A DNA stretch of 64,000 nucleotides from [Clostridium] saccharolyticum WM1 (GTDB taxonomy: Bacteria; Bacillota; Clostridia; Lachnospirales; Lachnospiraceae). This document shows, piece after piece, positions 55,798 to 63,436 of this stretch (position 1 is the first letter of the stretch; each line of letters opens with the position of its first letter). The stretch lies in NCBI RefSeq assembly GCF_000144625.1, contig NC_014376.1, forward strand, positions 1,736,001-1,800,000, given 5' to 3'. A program made the translations under genes and the position numbers. Below the pieces are notes generated by a model, which did not search any database, was not told the origin of the DNA, and saw only the letters and a list, made by a program, of their open reading frames with translations.

Positions 55798-58212
55798 ATG
55801 GCAGCATCATACAACCACAGCGCCATTGAGAAAAAATGGCGGGAAAACTGGGCAAAGAGCCCCATCAATGTTGATGATGGAAAGAAAAAGAAATATTACT
55901 GTCTGGATATGTTCCCATATCCCTCAGGAAGCGGCCTTCATGTGGGCCATTGGAGAGGCTATGTAATATCCGATGTTTGGAGCCGGTATCAGATTTTAAA
56001 GGGACATTATGTGATCCACCCCATGGGCTGGGATGCTTTTGGCCTGCCGGCAGAGAACTACGCCATCAAAATGGGAGTCCATCCGGCAAAATCCACGGCT
56101 GAGAACGTAAGTAATATCAAACGCCAGATCAATGAGATCGCAGCCGTTTATGACTGGGATATGGAGGTCAACACCACGGATCCGGAATTTTATAAATGGA
56201 CCCAATGGATTTTTGTCCAGATGTTTAAAAAGGGCCTGGCCTATGAAAAGGAATTCCCCATCAACTGGTGTCCATCCTGTAAAACGGGACTTGCAAATGA
56301 AGAAGTGGTCAACGGCTGCTGCGAACGGTGCGGAACCGGAGTTACAAAGAAGAATTTAAGACAGTGGATGTTAAAAATCACCGCTTATGCAGACCGTCTG
56401 CTGGATGACTTGGATAAGCTTGACTGGCCGGAAAAGGTCAAAAAGATGCAGACGGAATGGATTGGAAAATCTTATGGAGCCGAGGTTGACTTTAAGGTAG
56501 ACGGAAGAGAGGAGGCCGTCACGGTTTATACCACCAGACCGGATACCTTATACGGAGCCACCTTTATGGTGCTTGCGCCGGAGCACGCTCTTGCCTCAGG
56601 CCTTGCCACTCCGGAAAATAAAGAGGCAGTTGAGAAGTATATCTACGATGCTTCCATGAAGTCAAATGTGGACCGTCTTCAGGATAAGGAAAAGACCGGC
56701 GTATTTACCGGTAGCTATGCGGTTAACCCTTTAAGCGGTGCCAAGGTACCCATCTGGCTTTCCGATTACGTCCTTGCCGACTACGGTACCGGTGCCATCA
56801 TGTGCGTGCCGGCTCATGATGACAGGGACTTTGAGTTTGCGAAGAAGTTCAACATTCCCATTATTCAGGTTATTGCAAAGGACGGCAGGGAAATTGAAAA
56901 TATGACCGAGGCATATACCGAGGCAAGCGGAACCATGATCAATTCCGGTGAGTGGAATGGAATGGAGTCCTCTGTCCTTAAAAAAGATGCTCCGGCAATG
57001 ATTGAGGAACGTGGTCTTGGAAAGAAGACCGTAAACTTTAAGCTTCGTGACTGGGTATTTTCCAGGCAGCGTTACTGGGGAGAGCCTATTCCCATTATCC
57101 ATTGCCCCCACTGCGGCAATGTGCCGGTACCGGAAGACCAGCTTCCCCTTACCCTTCCTGAAGTGGAAAGCTACCAGCCTACCGGCACGGGAGAATCACC
57201 TCTGGCGGACATTGACGAATGGGTGAACACCACCTGCCCGGTGTGCGGCGCTCCGGCAAAAAGAGAGACGAACACCATGCCCCAATGGGCTGGTTCCTCC
57301 TGGTACTTCCTGCGCTATGTAGACAGTCACAATGACCAGGAACTGGTATCCAAAGAAAAAGCGAAAAAATATCTTCCGGTGGATATGTACATCGGCGGCG
57401 TGGAGCATGCCGTGCTTCATCTTCTGTATTCCCGTTTCTATACCAAATTTTTAAACGACATCGGTGTGGTTGACTTTGACGAACCATTTACCAAGCTGTT
57501 TAACCAGGGGATGATCAACGGAAAAAATGGTATCAAAATGAGCAAGTCCAAGGGAAATGTTGTATCTCCTGATGACCTGGTTCGTGACTATGGCTGTGAC
57601 GCTCTCCGTATGTATGAGCTTTTTGTAGGACCGCCGGAGCTTGATGCAGAGTGGGATGACAGGGGAATTGAAGGCGTCGGCCGTTTCCTGAACCGTTTCT
57701 GGAAACTGGTGACGGAAAGCAGTAATAAGGATGTGGAGCCCACCAGGGAAATGCTTCGTCTGCGCAGCAAGCTGATTTTTGATATTGAGCAGCGTTTCAG
57801 CCAGTTTAACTTAAATACGGTAATTTCCGGATTTATGGAATATAACAATAAATTTATTGAAATGGCTCAGAAGACCGGTGGCATTGACAAAGAGACCTTA
57901 AAGGCCTTTGTGGTTCTGGTTGCTCCTTTTGCACCTCATATTGGTGAAGAACTGTGGCAAAGGCTTGGCGGCATGACTTCTGTATTCCACGCACAGTGGC
58001 CGGTATGTGATGAAGAAGCCATGAAGGAAGACGAAATTGAAGTTGCGGTCCAGGTAAACGGAAAGACAAGGGCAGTGGTAAAGCTTCCTGTAAACGTATC
58101 TAAGGAAGAGGCTATTGAGGCAGGAAAGGCTTTGATCCCGGATAAGATAACCGGAACCATTGTTAAGGAAATCTATGTTCCTGGAAGAATTGTAAATATT
58201 GTGTGCAAGTAA
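55798..58212 (+). CDS. leuS: leucyl-tRNA synthetase
   Basis: The 804-residue class I synthetase charges tRNA-Leu. The ATP-binding HIGH motif reads HVGH in PYPSGSGLHVGHWRGY (residues about 40-55) and the KMSKS motif is intact in GIKMSKSKGN (about 580-589). The zinc-binding segment CPSCKTGLANEEVVNGCCERCG (broken here for length at residues about 159-180) and the CP1 editing domain with TTRPDTLYGATFMVLAP are present, as is a second Cys pair, CPHCGN. AAAGGAGG lies before ATG. It is monocistronic under a Leu-specific T-box. Confidence 0.97.
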   Translation: MAASYNHSAIEKKWRENWAKSPINVDDGKKKKYYCLDMFPYPSGSGLHVGHWRGYVISDVWSRYQILKGHYVIHPMGWDAFGLPAENYAIKMGVHPAKSTAENVSNIKRQINEIAAVYDWDMEVNTTDPEFYKWTQWIFVQMFKKGLAYEKEFPINWCPSCKTGLANEEVVNGCCERCGTGVTKKNLRQWMLKITAYADRLLDDLDKLDWPEKVKKMQTEWIGKSYGAEVDFKVDGREEAVTVYTTRPDTLYGATFMVLAPEHALASGLATPENKEAVEKYIYDASMKSNVDRLQDKEKTGVFTGSYAVNPLSGAKVPIWLSDYVLADYGTGAIMCVPAHDDRDFEFAKKFNIPIIQVIAKDGREIENMTEAYTEASGTMINSGEWNGMESSVLKKDAPAMIEERGLGKKTVNFKLRDWVFSRQRYWGEPIPIIHCPHCGNVPVPEDQLPLTLPEVESYQPTGTGESPLADIDEWVNTTCPVCGAPAKRETNTMPQWAGSSWYFLRYVDSHNDQELVSKEKAKKYLPVDMYIGGVEHAVLHLLYSRFYTKFLNDIGVVDFDEPFTKLFNQGMINGKNGIKMSKSKGNVVSPDDLVRDYGCDALRMYELFVGPPELDAEWDDRGIEGVGRFLNRFWKLVTESSNKDVEPTREMLRLRSKLIFDIEQRFSQFNLNTVISGFMEYNNKFIEMAQKTGGIDKETLKAFVVLVAPFAPHIGEELWQRLGGMTSVFHAQWPVCDEEAMKEDEIEVAVQVNGKTRAVVKLPVNVSKEEAIEAGKALIPDKITGTIVKEIYVPGRIVNIVCK

Positions 58213-58226
58213 TTGCAGGATAAAAT

Positions 58227-58277
58227 AAGGACATTACAGCAGATCCTAAGGGGTCCGCCCATAATGTCCTTGTTTTT
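58227..58277 (+). terminator. terminator after leuS
   Basis: AAGGACATTA (58227-58236) and TAATGTCCTT (58262-58271) pair; an inner GATCC/GGGTC pairing is possible, and TTTTT follows. It abuts the end of the converging minus-strand gene. Confidence 0.8.
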
Positions 58278-58563
58278 ATTTTGTATTACGCTTCATAAAA
58301 TTTTTTGATAGCATCCGCAGGGTTTCGATTCGTTTTTTCTCGTTTTGGTCCATGTTGGTGCTCATGATGGAGATGAGAAGATCTGTTTCCTGATCGTTAA
58401 ATTGAATACCTTTCCGGCTGGCTTCCGCATTTAAGCTTAATAGGGTTGGGAAAAGCTGGTCCTTTGGGGTGGTTTCCACCCGTTTTGCAAATTCAGTAAG
58501 CATGGAGAGCTTTTGCGGATTCATATTTTTTAGTCTGGGGTCTTGTTTCCAGTTAGCGTTCAT
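58276..58563 (-). CDS. small conserved helical protein of unknown function
   Basis: A 95-residue soluble protein, highly charged and helix-rich (MNANWKQDPRLKNMNPQKLS start), with no signal or membrane segment. I recall similar proteins only as hypothetical in Lachnospiraceae. Its C-terminal EKKRIETLRMLSKNFMKR looks amphipathic. GAAAGGAAG stands before ATG 58563. It is encoded 58 nt after the following minus-strand gene and probably shares its transcript, so the two may work together. Confidence 0.7.
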   Translation of the reverse strand: MNANWKQDPRLKNMNPQKLSMLTEFAKRVETTPKDQLFPTLLSLNAEASRKGIQFNDQETDLLISIMSTNMDQNEKKRIETLRMLSKNFMKRNTK

Positions 58564-58621
58564 GGACGTTATTCTTCCTTTCTATGGAGATATGTAAAGG
58601 GAATCAGGGGAGAAACAAGGA

Positions 58622-59191
58622 TTAATTCATCTGCTGCATGGCGGACATCATTAACTGCATGGTTTCAAACCGGGACTGCTGCTCCGGAGGCATGAAATTT
58701 TTCAGCTGGTCAAAAGACATCCGTCCAAAGGGATTATTTTGCCGGTGGTTATTTGCCTGATTATTCTGATTATTCTGATTATTCTGATTTGTCTGCCTGC
58801 CCTGCCCTTCGGATTGAGCCTGGACCGGAATGGTGGAGCTGGGAACAGGATCAGAGAATGATCCGGCCAGCTTAAAGCCCTGGAAGAAGTTGATAATAAG
58901 ATCAATGAAGTCCTGTTCTGCCGGATCGGCATAGGGCTTTATGGTGTTCAGCATTTCAATGGGGGTGTCGGACCTGTTCCTTTCTCCTGCGGAGCAGATT
59001 CCCATGGCGGCCACTTCTCCGTCTTCAAACAGATTAACGGTGCGCTGCAGCTCGTTTATTTTGACGAAGTAGGAGATAAAGCGTTGTTGGGATACATTCA
59101 TATAAGGCAGGGCAGCCTTCATCATCTGAAGATGATTGTCGCCGATAAGGGAGTCCAGATCATTTGCGCGGACATTTTGTTCATTGTTCAT
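58622..59191 (-). CDS. conserved protein of unknown function with QNN-repeat linker
   Basis: A 189-residue soluble protein in two parts. Residues 1 to about 105 form a helical domain (LIGDNHLQMMKAALPYMNVS, QQRFISYFVKINELQRTVNLF). A low-complexity linker rich in Gln and Asn follows (about 122-150, encoded by a 9-bp repeat), and then a short C-terminal helix, FGRMSFDQLKNFMPPEQQ-SRFETMQLMMSAMQQMN. This PPEQQ-type segment is shared by several small Lachnospiraceae proteins of unknown role as far as I recall. ATG 59191 follows AAGGAA. It is first of a two-gene minus-strand unit. Confidence 0.72.
   Translation of the reverse strand: MNNEQNVRANDLDSLIGDNHLQMMKAALPYMNVSQQRFISYFVKINELQRTVNLFEDGEVAAMGICSAGERNRSDTPIEMLNTIKPYADPAEQDFIDLIINFFQGFKLAGSFSDPVPSSTIPVQAQSEGQGRQTNQNNQNNQNNQANNHRQNNPFGRMSFDQLKNFMPPEQQSRFETMQLMMSAMQQMN
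58758..58789 (-). repeat. 9-bp tandem repeat inside the QNN linker
   Basis: TGATTATTC is repeated three times in a row with a partial fourth copy, encoding (NQN)n on the minus strand. It keeps the frame and is likely to vary by slippage. Confidence 0.75.
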
Positions 59192-59216
59192 GGCATGAGA
59201 TTCCTTACTTTTCTTG

Positions 59217-59245
59217 TTGACAATATATGCGTCTGCATATATTAG
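59217..59245 (+). promoter_or_regulatory. promoter with perfect palindrome in its spacer
   Basis: TTGACA (59217-59222), 17 bp and TATTAG (59240-59245) drive the 51-codon gene. The spacer holds ATATATGC-GTCT-GCATATAT (59223-59242), a perfect 8-4-8 inverted repeat, so a repressor could sit between the two boxes. Confidence 0.6.
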
Positions 59246-59268
59246 TATTACAGGAGAGTGATTTAGAT

Positions 59269-59424
59269 ATGAAAAGCCGATTAATCATAGATGGTAATGC
59301 AGTGTATGAAATTGATGAAGAGTGTATGAAGATAAAACAGAACAGGAACTCTTTAAAAGGAGGAAGCAACCAGGACCCTTTTCCAAGGCCTGGAAAAGAA
59401 AACGGCCAGAGCCGTTATAAATGA
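59269..59424 (+). CDS. small conserved protein of unknown function (51 residues)
   Basis: The product starts MKSRLIIDGNAVYEIDEEC and ends in a polar tail with PRPGKENGQ. It has no membrane segment. AGGAGAG lies 9 nt before ATG 59269, and a strong terminator starts right at the stop codon, which together with the promoter shows that this short gene is real. I recall similar sequences only as hypothetical in related clostridia. The N-terminal in-frame ATG at 59227 lies within the promoter region and is rejected. Confidence 0.7.
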   Translation: MKSRLIIDGNAVYEIDEECMKIKQNRNSLKGGSNQDPFPRPGKENGQSRYK

Positions 59425-59462
59425 AAACAGGGCCCGATCTGTAAAAGATCGGGCCCTGTTTT
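59424..59462 (+). terminator. strong bidirectional terminator
   Basis: AAAACAGGGCCCGATC (59424-59439) and GATCGGGCCCTGTTTT (59447-59462) form a perfect 16-bp stem with a seven-base loop. It serves the 51-codon gene and the converging Cys-rich gene. Confidence 0.93.
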
Positions 59463-59471
59463 ATGTTTCGC

Positions 59472-59729
59472 TTAGCAGCAGAAGTTATTTCCGCCACCAA
59501 AGCCGCCGCAGCAGCACAGAAGAATGATGATCCAAATCCAACTGCATCCATCATTTCCGCAACCGCCTCCGCAACCGCCGCCGCAACTGCCGCCGCAACC
59601 GCCGCTGCCGCCACCACAGAAGCACAGGATAAGGATCAGCCAAATCAGATTGAAGCCACATCCACTATTGCACCCTCCGTTGTTGCAATCGCATCCGCAT
59701 CCACAGTTAGTTGCTGCCAGATCACTCAT
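59472..59729 (-). CDS. Gly/Cys-rich chorion-class HCB-like protein
   Basis: An 85-residue protein beginning MSDLAATNCGCGCDCNNGGC. It alternates Cys/Gly-rich blocks with two short hydrophobic segments (FNLIWLILILCFC and WIWIIILLCCC, residues about 28-40 and 67-78) and ends NNFCC. In clostridial genomes such proteins are annotated as chorion class high-cysteine HCB protein 13; their role is unknown, with a spore coat or membrane-attached structural part as likely options. ATG 59729 follows GGAGG. A CATACACT sequence about 45 bp upstream resembles a sigma-E -10, but no matching -35 is clear. Confidence 0.8.
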   Translation of the reverse strand: MSDLAATNCGCGCDCNNGGCNSGCGFNLIWLILILCFCGGGSGGCGGSCGGGCGGGCGNDGCSWIWIIILLCCCGGFGGGNNFCC

Positions 59730-59825
59730 ATTGGTTCCTCCAAATAATTTGTTTACACTGTAAGTGTATGAAGGCCAGCTTGCCACTGTTTCCACATTTT
59801 TCTCGAAATTTTAGATTTGATGTGA

Positions 59826-59853
59826 TTGAACTTATCCTATTGTTGTGTATAAT
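59826..59853 (+). promoter_or_regulatory. promoter of the AlaX-like gene
   Basis: TTGAAC (59826-59831), 16 bp and TATAAT (59848-59853) lie 29 bp before the ATG at 59883. Confidence 0.7.
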
Positions 59854-59882
59854 TAGAACAACAGAGAAATGAGGAGCAATCA

Positions 59883-61037
59883 ATGGATCAATTATATTAT
59901 AACAAGCCATATGTAAAAACATTTGAATCGGAAGTACTGGATTGCCGCCAGGGAAAGGACGGTTTTTTTCAGGTGCTTTTAGACCGGACAGCCTTTTATC
60001 CTGTAGGCGGGGGTCAGCCGGCTGATAGGGGAACTTTAGGAGAAGCTGCAGTCCTGGACGTCAGGGAAATGGCGGAAGGTATTATTCATTTCACAGATAA
60101 GCCGCTGAAACCCGGCAGCAGGGTGATTGGGACGATAGATTGGGAGAGAAGATTCTGCCTTATGCAGAATCATTCCGGAGAACATTTGCTGTCCGGAATC
60201 GTACATAAGCATTATGGCCTTGATAACGTAGGGTTTCACATGGGAAAGGATGAGGTGACTGTGGACTTTAACGGCCCCCTGACCCTGGAACAGATAGAGG
60301 CGGCAGAAGCAGAAGTCAATGATATCATCTGGCGGAATATTCCGGTTGTGGAATTTTATCCGTCAAAGGAGGAACTGTCCCGCATGGATTACCGGAGCAA
60401 AAAGGAACTGACCGGACAGGTCCGCCTGATTGAGTTTCCGGGAGGGGATGTGTGCGCATGCTGCGGAACCCACGTCATGTCTTCCGGGGAGATCGGCATT
60501 CTGAAGGTGACGGGGATGATCCATTATAAAGGCGGTGTCAGGGTATCCATGGTATGCGGACGGCTGGCCCTTCAGGATTACGGTAATAAGCAGAAGGCGG
60601 TATCCGGCATTTCTATTCTCTTATCTGCAAAGCCGGATCAGGTTCTGGAGGCAGTGGACCGGTTAAAAGAAGAAGGATTTAAAAAGGATGGAAGGATCAG
60701 CCGGCTTTCCAAGGAGCTTCTTGAACGTAAGACCAGAGACTATCCGGAGTGGGATGGGCCTCTTCTGGTTTTTGACCGTGACTTATCGCCGGTGGAGTTA
60801 AGGCAGTATTGCACCATGCTGTATGAAGGAAAGAAGGGAAGGGTGGTTCTGGCATGTTCCGGAGGGGAAGGCAGCTATCCGTATGCCCTTGGAAGCGGCT
60901 CACAGGACATGAGAGCATTGAGTAACGCATTAAATAGAAGATTAAACGGCCGCGGAGGCGGAAACGCCCTGATGGCCCAGGGAACCTTCCAGGCCGTTCC
61001 GGAAGATATCAGAAAAGCGTTTGAGGAAGAAGCATAA
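59883..61037 (+). CDS. alanyl-tRNA editing protein (AlaX-like)
   Basis: A 384-residue free-standing editing protein that hydrolyses mis-charged Ser- or Gly-tRNA-Ala. Residues about 15-110 are a beta-barrel-like AlaRS-II domain (FYPVGGGQPADRG), the zinc-binding HxxxH appears in QNHSGEHLLSG (about 98-108) and the CxxxH in CACCGTH (about 195-201), and the rest (about 230-380) resembles the DHHA1 domain that follows editing domains in AlaRS. No synthetase core is present. GAGGAG precedes ATG. It lies 12 nt before an AI-2E family gene, probably in one operon. Confidence 0.9.
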   Translation: MDQLYYNKPYVKTFESEVLDCRQGKDGFFQVLLDRTAFYPVGGGQPADRGTLGEAAVLDVREMAEGIIHFTDKPLKPGSRVIGTIDWERRFCLMQNHSGEHLLSGIVHKHYGLDNVGFHMGKDEVTVDFNGPLTLEQIEAAEAEVNDIIWRNIPVVEFYPSKEELSRMDYRSKKELTGQVRLIEFPGGDVCACCGTHVMSSGEIGILKVTGMIHYKGGVRVSMVCGRLALQDYGNKQKAVSGISILLSAKPDQVLEAVDRLKEEGFKKDGRISRLSKELLERKTRDYPEWDGPLLVFDRDLSPVELRQYCTMLYEGKKGRVVLACSGGEGSYPYALGSGSQDMRALSNALNRRLNGRGGGNALMAQGTFQAVPEDIRKAFEEEA

Positions 61038-61049
61038 AAGGAGAGAATG

Positions 61050-62189
61050 ATGGAATTCAATGACAGTACCATAAAAAAAATAAGGGGATTGATCCTATTT
61101 GCTGTAATTGTAGTAGTGGCAGGCTGGAATTACAGGAGCCTGATTGCCATGGTCATGAAAGTGATCGGATTTATATCCCCTTTTCTTGCAGGAGGCGTCA
61201 TGGCCTTTATCCTGAATGTACCTATGCGCAGGATCGAAAAAATGCTGCCGGTAAAGGAAGGAAGCAGGATCCGCAGGCCATTAAGCCTATGCCTTACCCT
61301 GGTGTTTGTAATAGGAGTCCTTCTGCTTGTGATTTTTGTTGTGATGCCGCAGTTATTTGAAACGCTTATAAGTCTGCAAAACAGCATTCCGGCTTTTCTT
61401 GCAGGGGTTAAGGAGGAAGCGGAGAGACTGTTCGCCCAGAATCCTGAGATCGCAGATTCTATCAGTGGAATCCAGATCGACTGGAAGGCCTTTCTGGAAA
61501 GCGTGGTTGGATTTTTATCAACCGGAGCGGGATCGGTGCTTTCATCCACGGTTTCAGCTGCCATGTCCATTATAAATGGAGTGACCACCTTTGTCATTGC
61601 TTTGGTCTTTGCAGTTTATATCCTTCTTCAGAAGGAGACGCTCTCGCGCCAGTTTCAAAAGCTGATGAAAGCATTCCTTCCGGAAGGGGTAATGGCACGA
61701 ACCCTTGAGATCTTAACCCTGGCTTCTGAAACCTTTTCCAATTTCCTGACGGGACAGTGTCTGGAAGCGGTCATCCTTGGGAGCATGTTCTTTTTTACTC
61801 TGTCGGTTTTCCGGCTTCCTTATGGGCTTCTCATCGGCGTACTGATTGCCTTTACAGCCCTTATACCTATGTTTGGAGCATTTATCGGATGTGCCATCGG
61901 AGCATTTTTGATGCTGATGGTAAAACCTCTTGATGCGGTTGTTTTTTTGATCATATTCTTTGTCCTTCAGCAGCTGGAAGGAAACTTTATTTATCCTCAT
62001 GTGGTGGGAGGTTCCGTGGGGCTTCCTTCTATTTGGGTTCTGGTGGCAGTCACCATCGGAGGCAGTGCCATGGGAATTGTGGGTATGCTGATATTTATCC
62101 CTCTTAGTTCTGTGCTGTACGCCATTCTCAGGGAGACCGTAAACGGAAGGCTGGAGAGAAATAAGAGGCTGAAAAACAGAAAGGCATAG
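61050..62189 (+). CDS. AI-2E family transporter / YdgG-PerM-type membrane protein
   Basis: A 379-residue membrane protein with about seven to eight hydrophobic segments in the typical order: two helices near the N-terminus, an extracellular-like helical region (residues about 90-150), a central pair, and a C-terminal group containing LIGVLIAFTALIPMFGAFIGCAIGAFLML. The family includes TqsA and Na+/H+ antiporter-like members; the substrate here is unknown. AAGGAG (61038-61043) is 6 nt from ATG 61050 and 3 nt from ATG 61047, so 61050 is preferred. A terminator at 62225-62256 ends the unit. Confidence 0.85.
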   Translation: MEFNDSTIKKIRGLILFAVIVVVAGWNYRSLIAMVMKVIGFISPFLAGGVMAFILNVPMRRIEKMLPVKEGSRIRRPLSLCLTLVFVIGVLLLVIFVVMPQLFETLISLQNSIPAFLAGVKEEAERLFAQNPEIADSISGIQIDWKAFLESVVGFLSTGAGSVLSSTVSAAMSIINGVTTFVIALVFAVYILLQKETLSRQFQKLMKAFLPEGVMARTLEILTLASETFSNFLTGQCLEAVILGSMFFFTLSVFRLPYGLLIGVLIAFTALIPMFGAFIGCAIGAFLMLMVKPLDAVVFLIIFFVLQQLEGNFIYPHVVGGSVGLPSIWVLVAVTIGGSAMGIVGMLIFIPLSSVLYAILRETVNGRLERNKRLKNRKA

Positions 62190-62224
62190 TAGCAGATTCG
62201 ATGGGCTCAAAATAAGAGCATATA

Positions 62225-62256
62225 AAAAAAGAGGGATACGGAATCCCTCTTTTTTA
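62225..62256 (+). terminator. terminator after the AI-2E family gene
   Basis: GAGGGAT and ATCCCTC with flanking A- and T-runs form a perfect stem of about 13 bp with a five-base loop. Confidence 0.9.
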
Positions 62257-62315
62257 TTATGGGCTTTAGCCTGTTGAACATGGGTGAGTTTCTCTTTAAG
62301 AGAAATGAATCCATG

Positions 62316-63037
62316 TGAAATAATAAACCACCCGCTATGCGGGTGCGAGTCAGTAAGTTATACAAAAAATCACCTTTCCGATTATAATAGAGGTGTCCAA
62401 GCCACTATTAGAGAAAGGAAAGGTGATTTCAATGGCGAAGAAAGCCAATGAACTGGCACACACGAAATGGATGTGCAAATATCATATCGTCTTCACACCT
62501 AAGTATAGACGAAAAGTAATTTATAATCAATACAAGGAAGATTTGAGAGAAGTCTTGAAGCAACTATGTAATTATAAGGGGGTCCAAATCTTAGAAGGCC
62601 ATATTATGCCGGATCATGTACATATGCTGGTAAGTATTCCGCCTAAAATTAGCATATCCAGTTTTATGGGTTATCTAAAAGGCAAATCCGCCCTTATGAT
62701 GTTTGATCGCCACGCAAACCTAAAGTATAAATTCGGAAACCGACATTTTTGGTCGGAAGGATACTATGTAAGCACAGTAGGACTAAATGAGGACACCATC
62801 CGAAAATATATACAGGAGCAGGAAAAAGCGGATATTATGCAAGATAAACTAAGTGTAAAAGAATACGAGGACCCTTTTAAGGGTTAGTCGGTATTACAAA
62901 GGCCCCTTCAGGGGCGGCGACGAGTCAAAAGCATAGTGGCTTGAACGAAGTGAAAGCCAGCGCCTTGAGACGCTGGCCTAGTATCAAAGGGTTATACCCT
63001 TTTCACAAGCCACCCGTTTTACGGGTGGTCTTGACTC
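62316..63037 (+). mobile_element. IS200/IS605-family insertion sequence (IS200 type)
   Basis: The element holds only tnpA and is bounded by related sub-terminal hairpins: CCACCCGC-TAT-GCGGGTG at the left (62328-62345) and CCACCCGT-TTT-ACGGGTGG at the right (63010-63028). Two further hairpins lie near its right end (62901-62916 and 62956-62977). No inverted terminal repeats or target duplication are expected in this family. Limits are soft by some 20 bases; a larger hairpin at 62279-62315 (CATGG to CCATG) may also belong to it. It has inserted in the 3' end of a small minus-strand gene. Confidence 0.8.
62432..62887 (+). CDS. tnpA: IS200-type transposase TnpA
   Basis: A 151-residue Y1 HUH transposase that cuts and rejoins single-stranded DNA. 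The HUH motif is seen in HIMPDHVHMLVSIPP (residues about 64-78, HVH), and the catalytic Tyr in DTIRKYIQEQEKAD (about residue 128). YHIVFTPKYRRKV near the N-terminus is typical. ATG 62432 follows AAAGGTG; a GTG at 62393 in frame is less likely. The ORF looks complete, so the element may be active. No TnpB/IscB partner is present. Confidence 0.95.
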   Translation: MAKKANELAHTKWMCKYHIVFTPKYRRKVIYNQYKEDLREVLKQLCNYKGVQILEGHIMPDHVHMLVSIPPKISISSFMGYLKGKSALMMFDRHANLKYKFGNRHFWSEGYYVSTVGLNEDTIRKYIQEQEKADIMQDKLSVKEYEDPFKG

Positions 63038-63271
63038 GCCCTGATACATATATTTGATGAGCCTTTCCACGTCTTCCGGGTCATGGGCAACCAGCTCCAG
63101 TTCGCTGATGATGCTGCCGTTGGAAAAAATCGTGGCCATGGAAAGGTACTGGCTCAATTTGGATTTTAAGTTGATCCGGTCGCCTTCCATGGAAACCAGC
63201 TCAACCGTCCCCTTGCACTGCTCAATTACCTTAAAGAATTTCTCTACATCTGTGATATTCTGAATTTTCAT
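62984..63271 (-). pseudogene. small conserved gene with 3' end replaced by IS200
   Basis: The native part covers about 78 residues (MKIQNITDVEKFFKVIEQCK to RLIKYMYQG) and looks like a small soluble alpha/beta protein, known to me only as a hypothetical in related genomes. From about codon 79 on, the frame runs into the right end of the IS200 copy (the residues RPPVKRV come from its hairpin), stopping at 62984. The last native residues are thus lost or changed. GGAGG before ATG 63271 and a clean promoter at 63325-63353 remain, so it may still be expressed. Confidence 0.65.
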
Positions 63272-63324
63272 ATGAATTCCTCCTTTGGAGTATCCGAGAA
63301 ATAATTGTCAATTCCTACTCTTTT

Positions 63325-63353
63325 ATTATAACAGTGTTTTTTCACTGGTACAA
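63325..63353 (-). promoter_or_regulatory. promoter with inverted repeat in its spacer
   Basis: On the minus strand TTGTAC (63353-63348), 17 bp and TATAAT (63330-63325). The spacer carries CAGTG-N6-CACTG (63332-63347), a possible operator. Confidence 0.65.
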
Positions 63354-63361
63354 TATGGAAA

Positions 63362-63392
63362 AAACCAGAAAATATAATTTTTTTTCTGGTTT
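63362..63392 (+). repeat. AT-rich hairpin before the P1-peptidase gene
   Basis: AAACCAGAAAA (63362-63372) and TTTTCTGGTTT (63382-63392) form an 11-bp inverted repeat between the divergent genes; TATAAT at 63398-63403 is the likely -10 for the peptidase gene. Confidence 0.45.
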
Positions 63393-63436
63393 ATATGTAT
63401 AATAAGAACATAAAAAGGAAAAAGGAGGAAAGGATC

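Noticed and set aside
58758..58789. Tandem 9-bp repeat as a CRISPR remnant
   Set aside because: There are no spacers; the repeat is coding, in frame and gives a QNN linker. No CRISPR array or cas gene was seen in the window.
59463..59747. Ala/Thr-rich plus-strand frame and other frames over the Gly/Cys-rich gene
   Set aside because: They are the reverse reading of GGC/TGC-rich codons; only the minus-strand frame has GGAGG and a fitting terminator.
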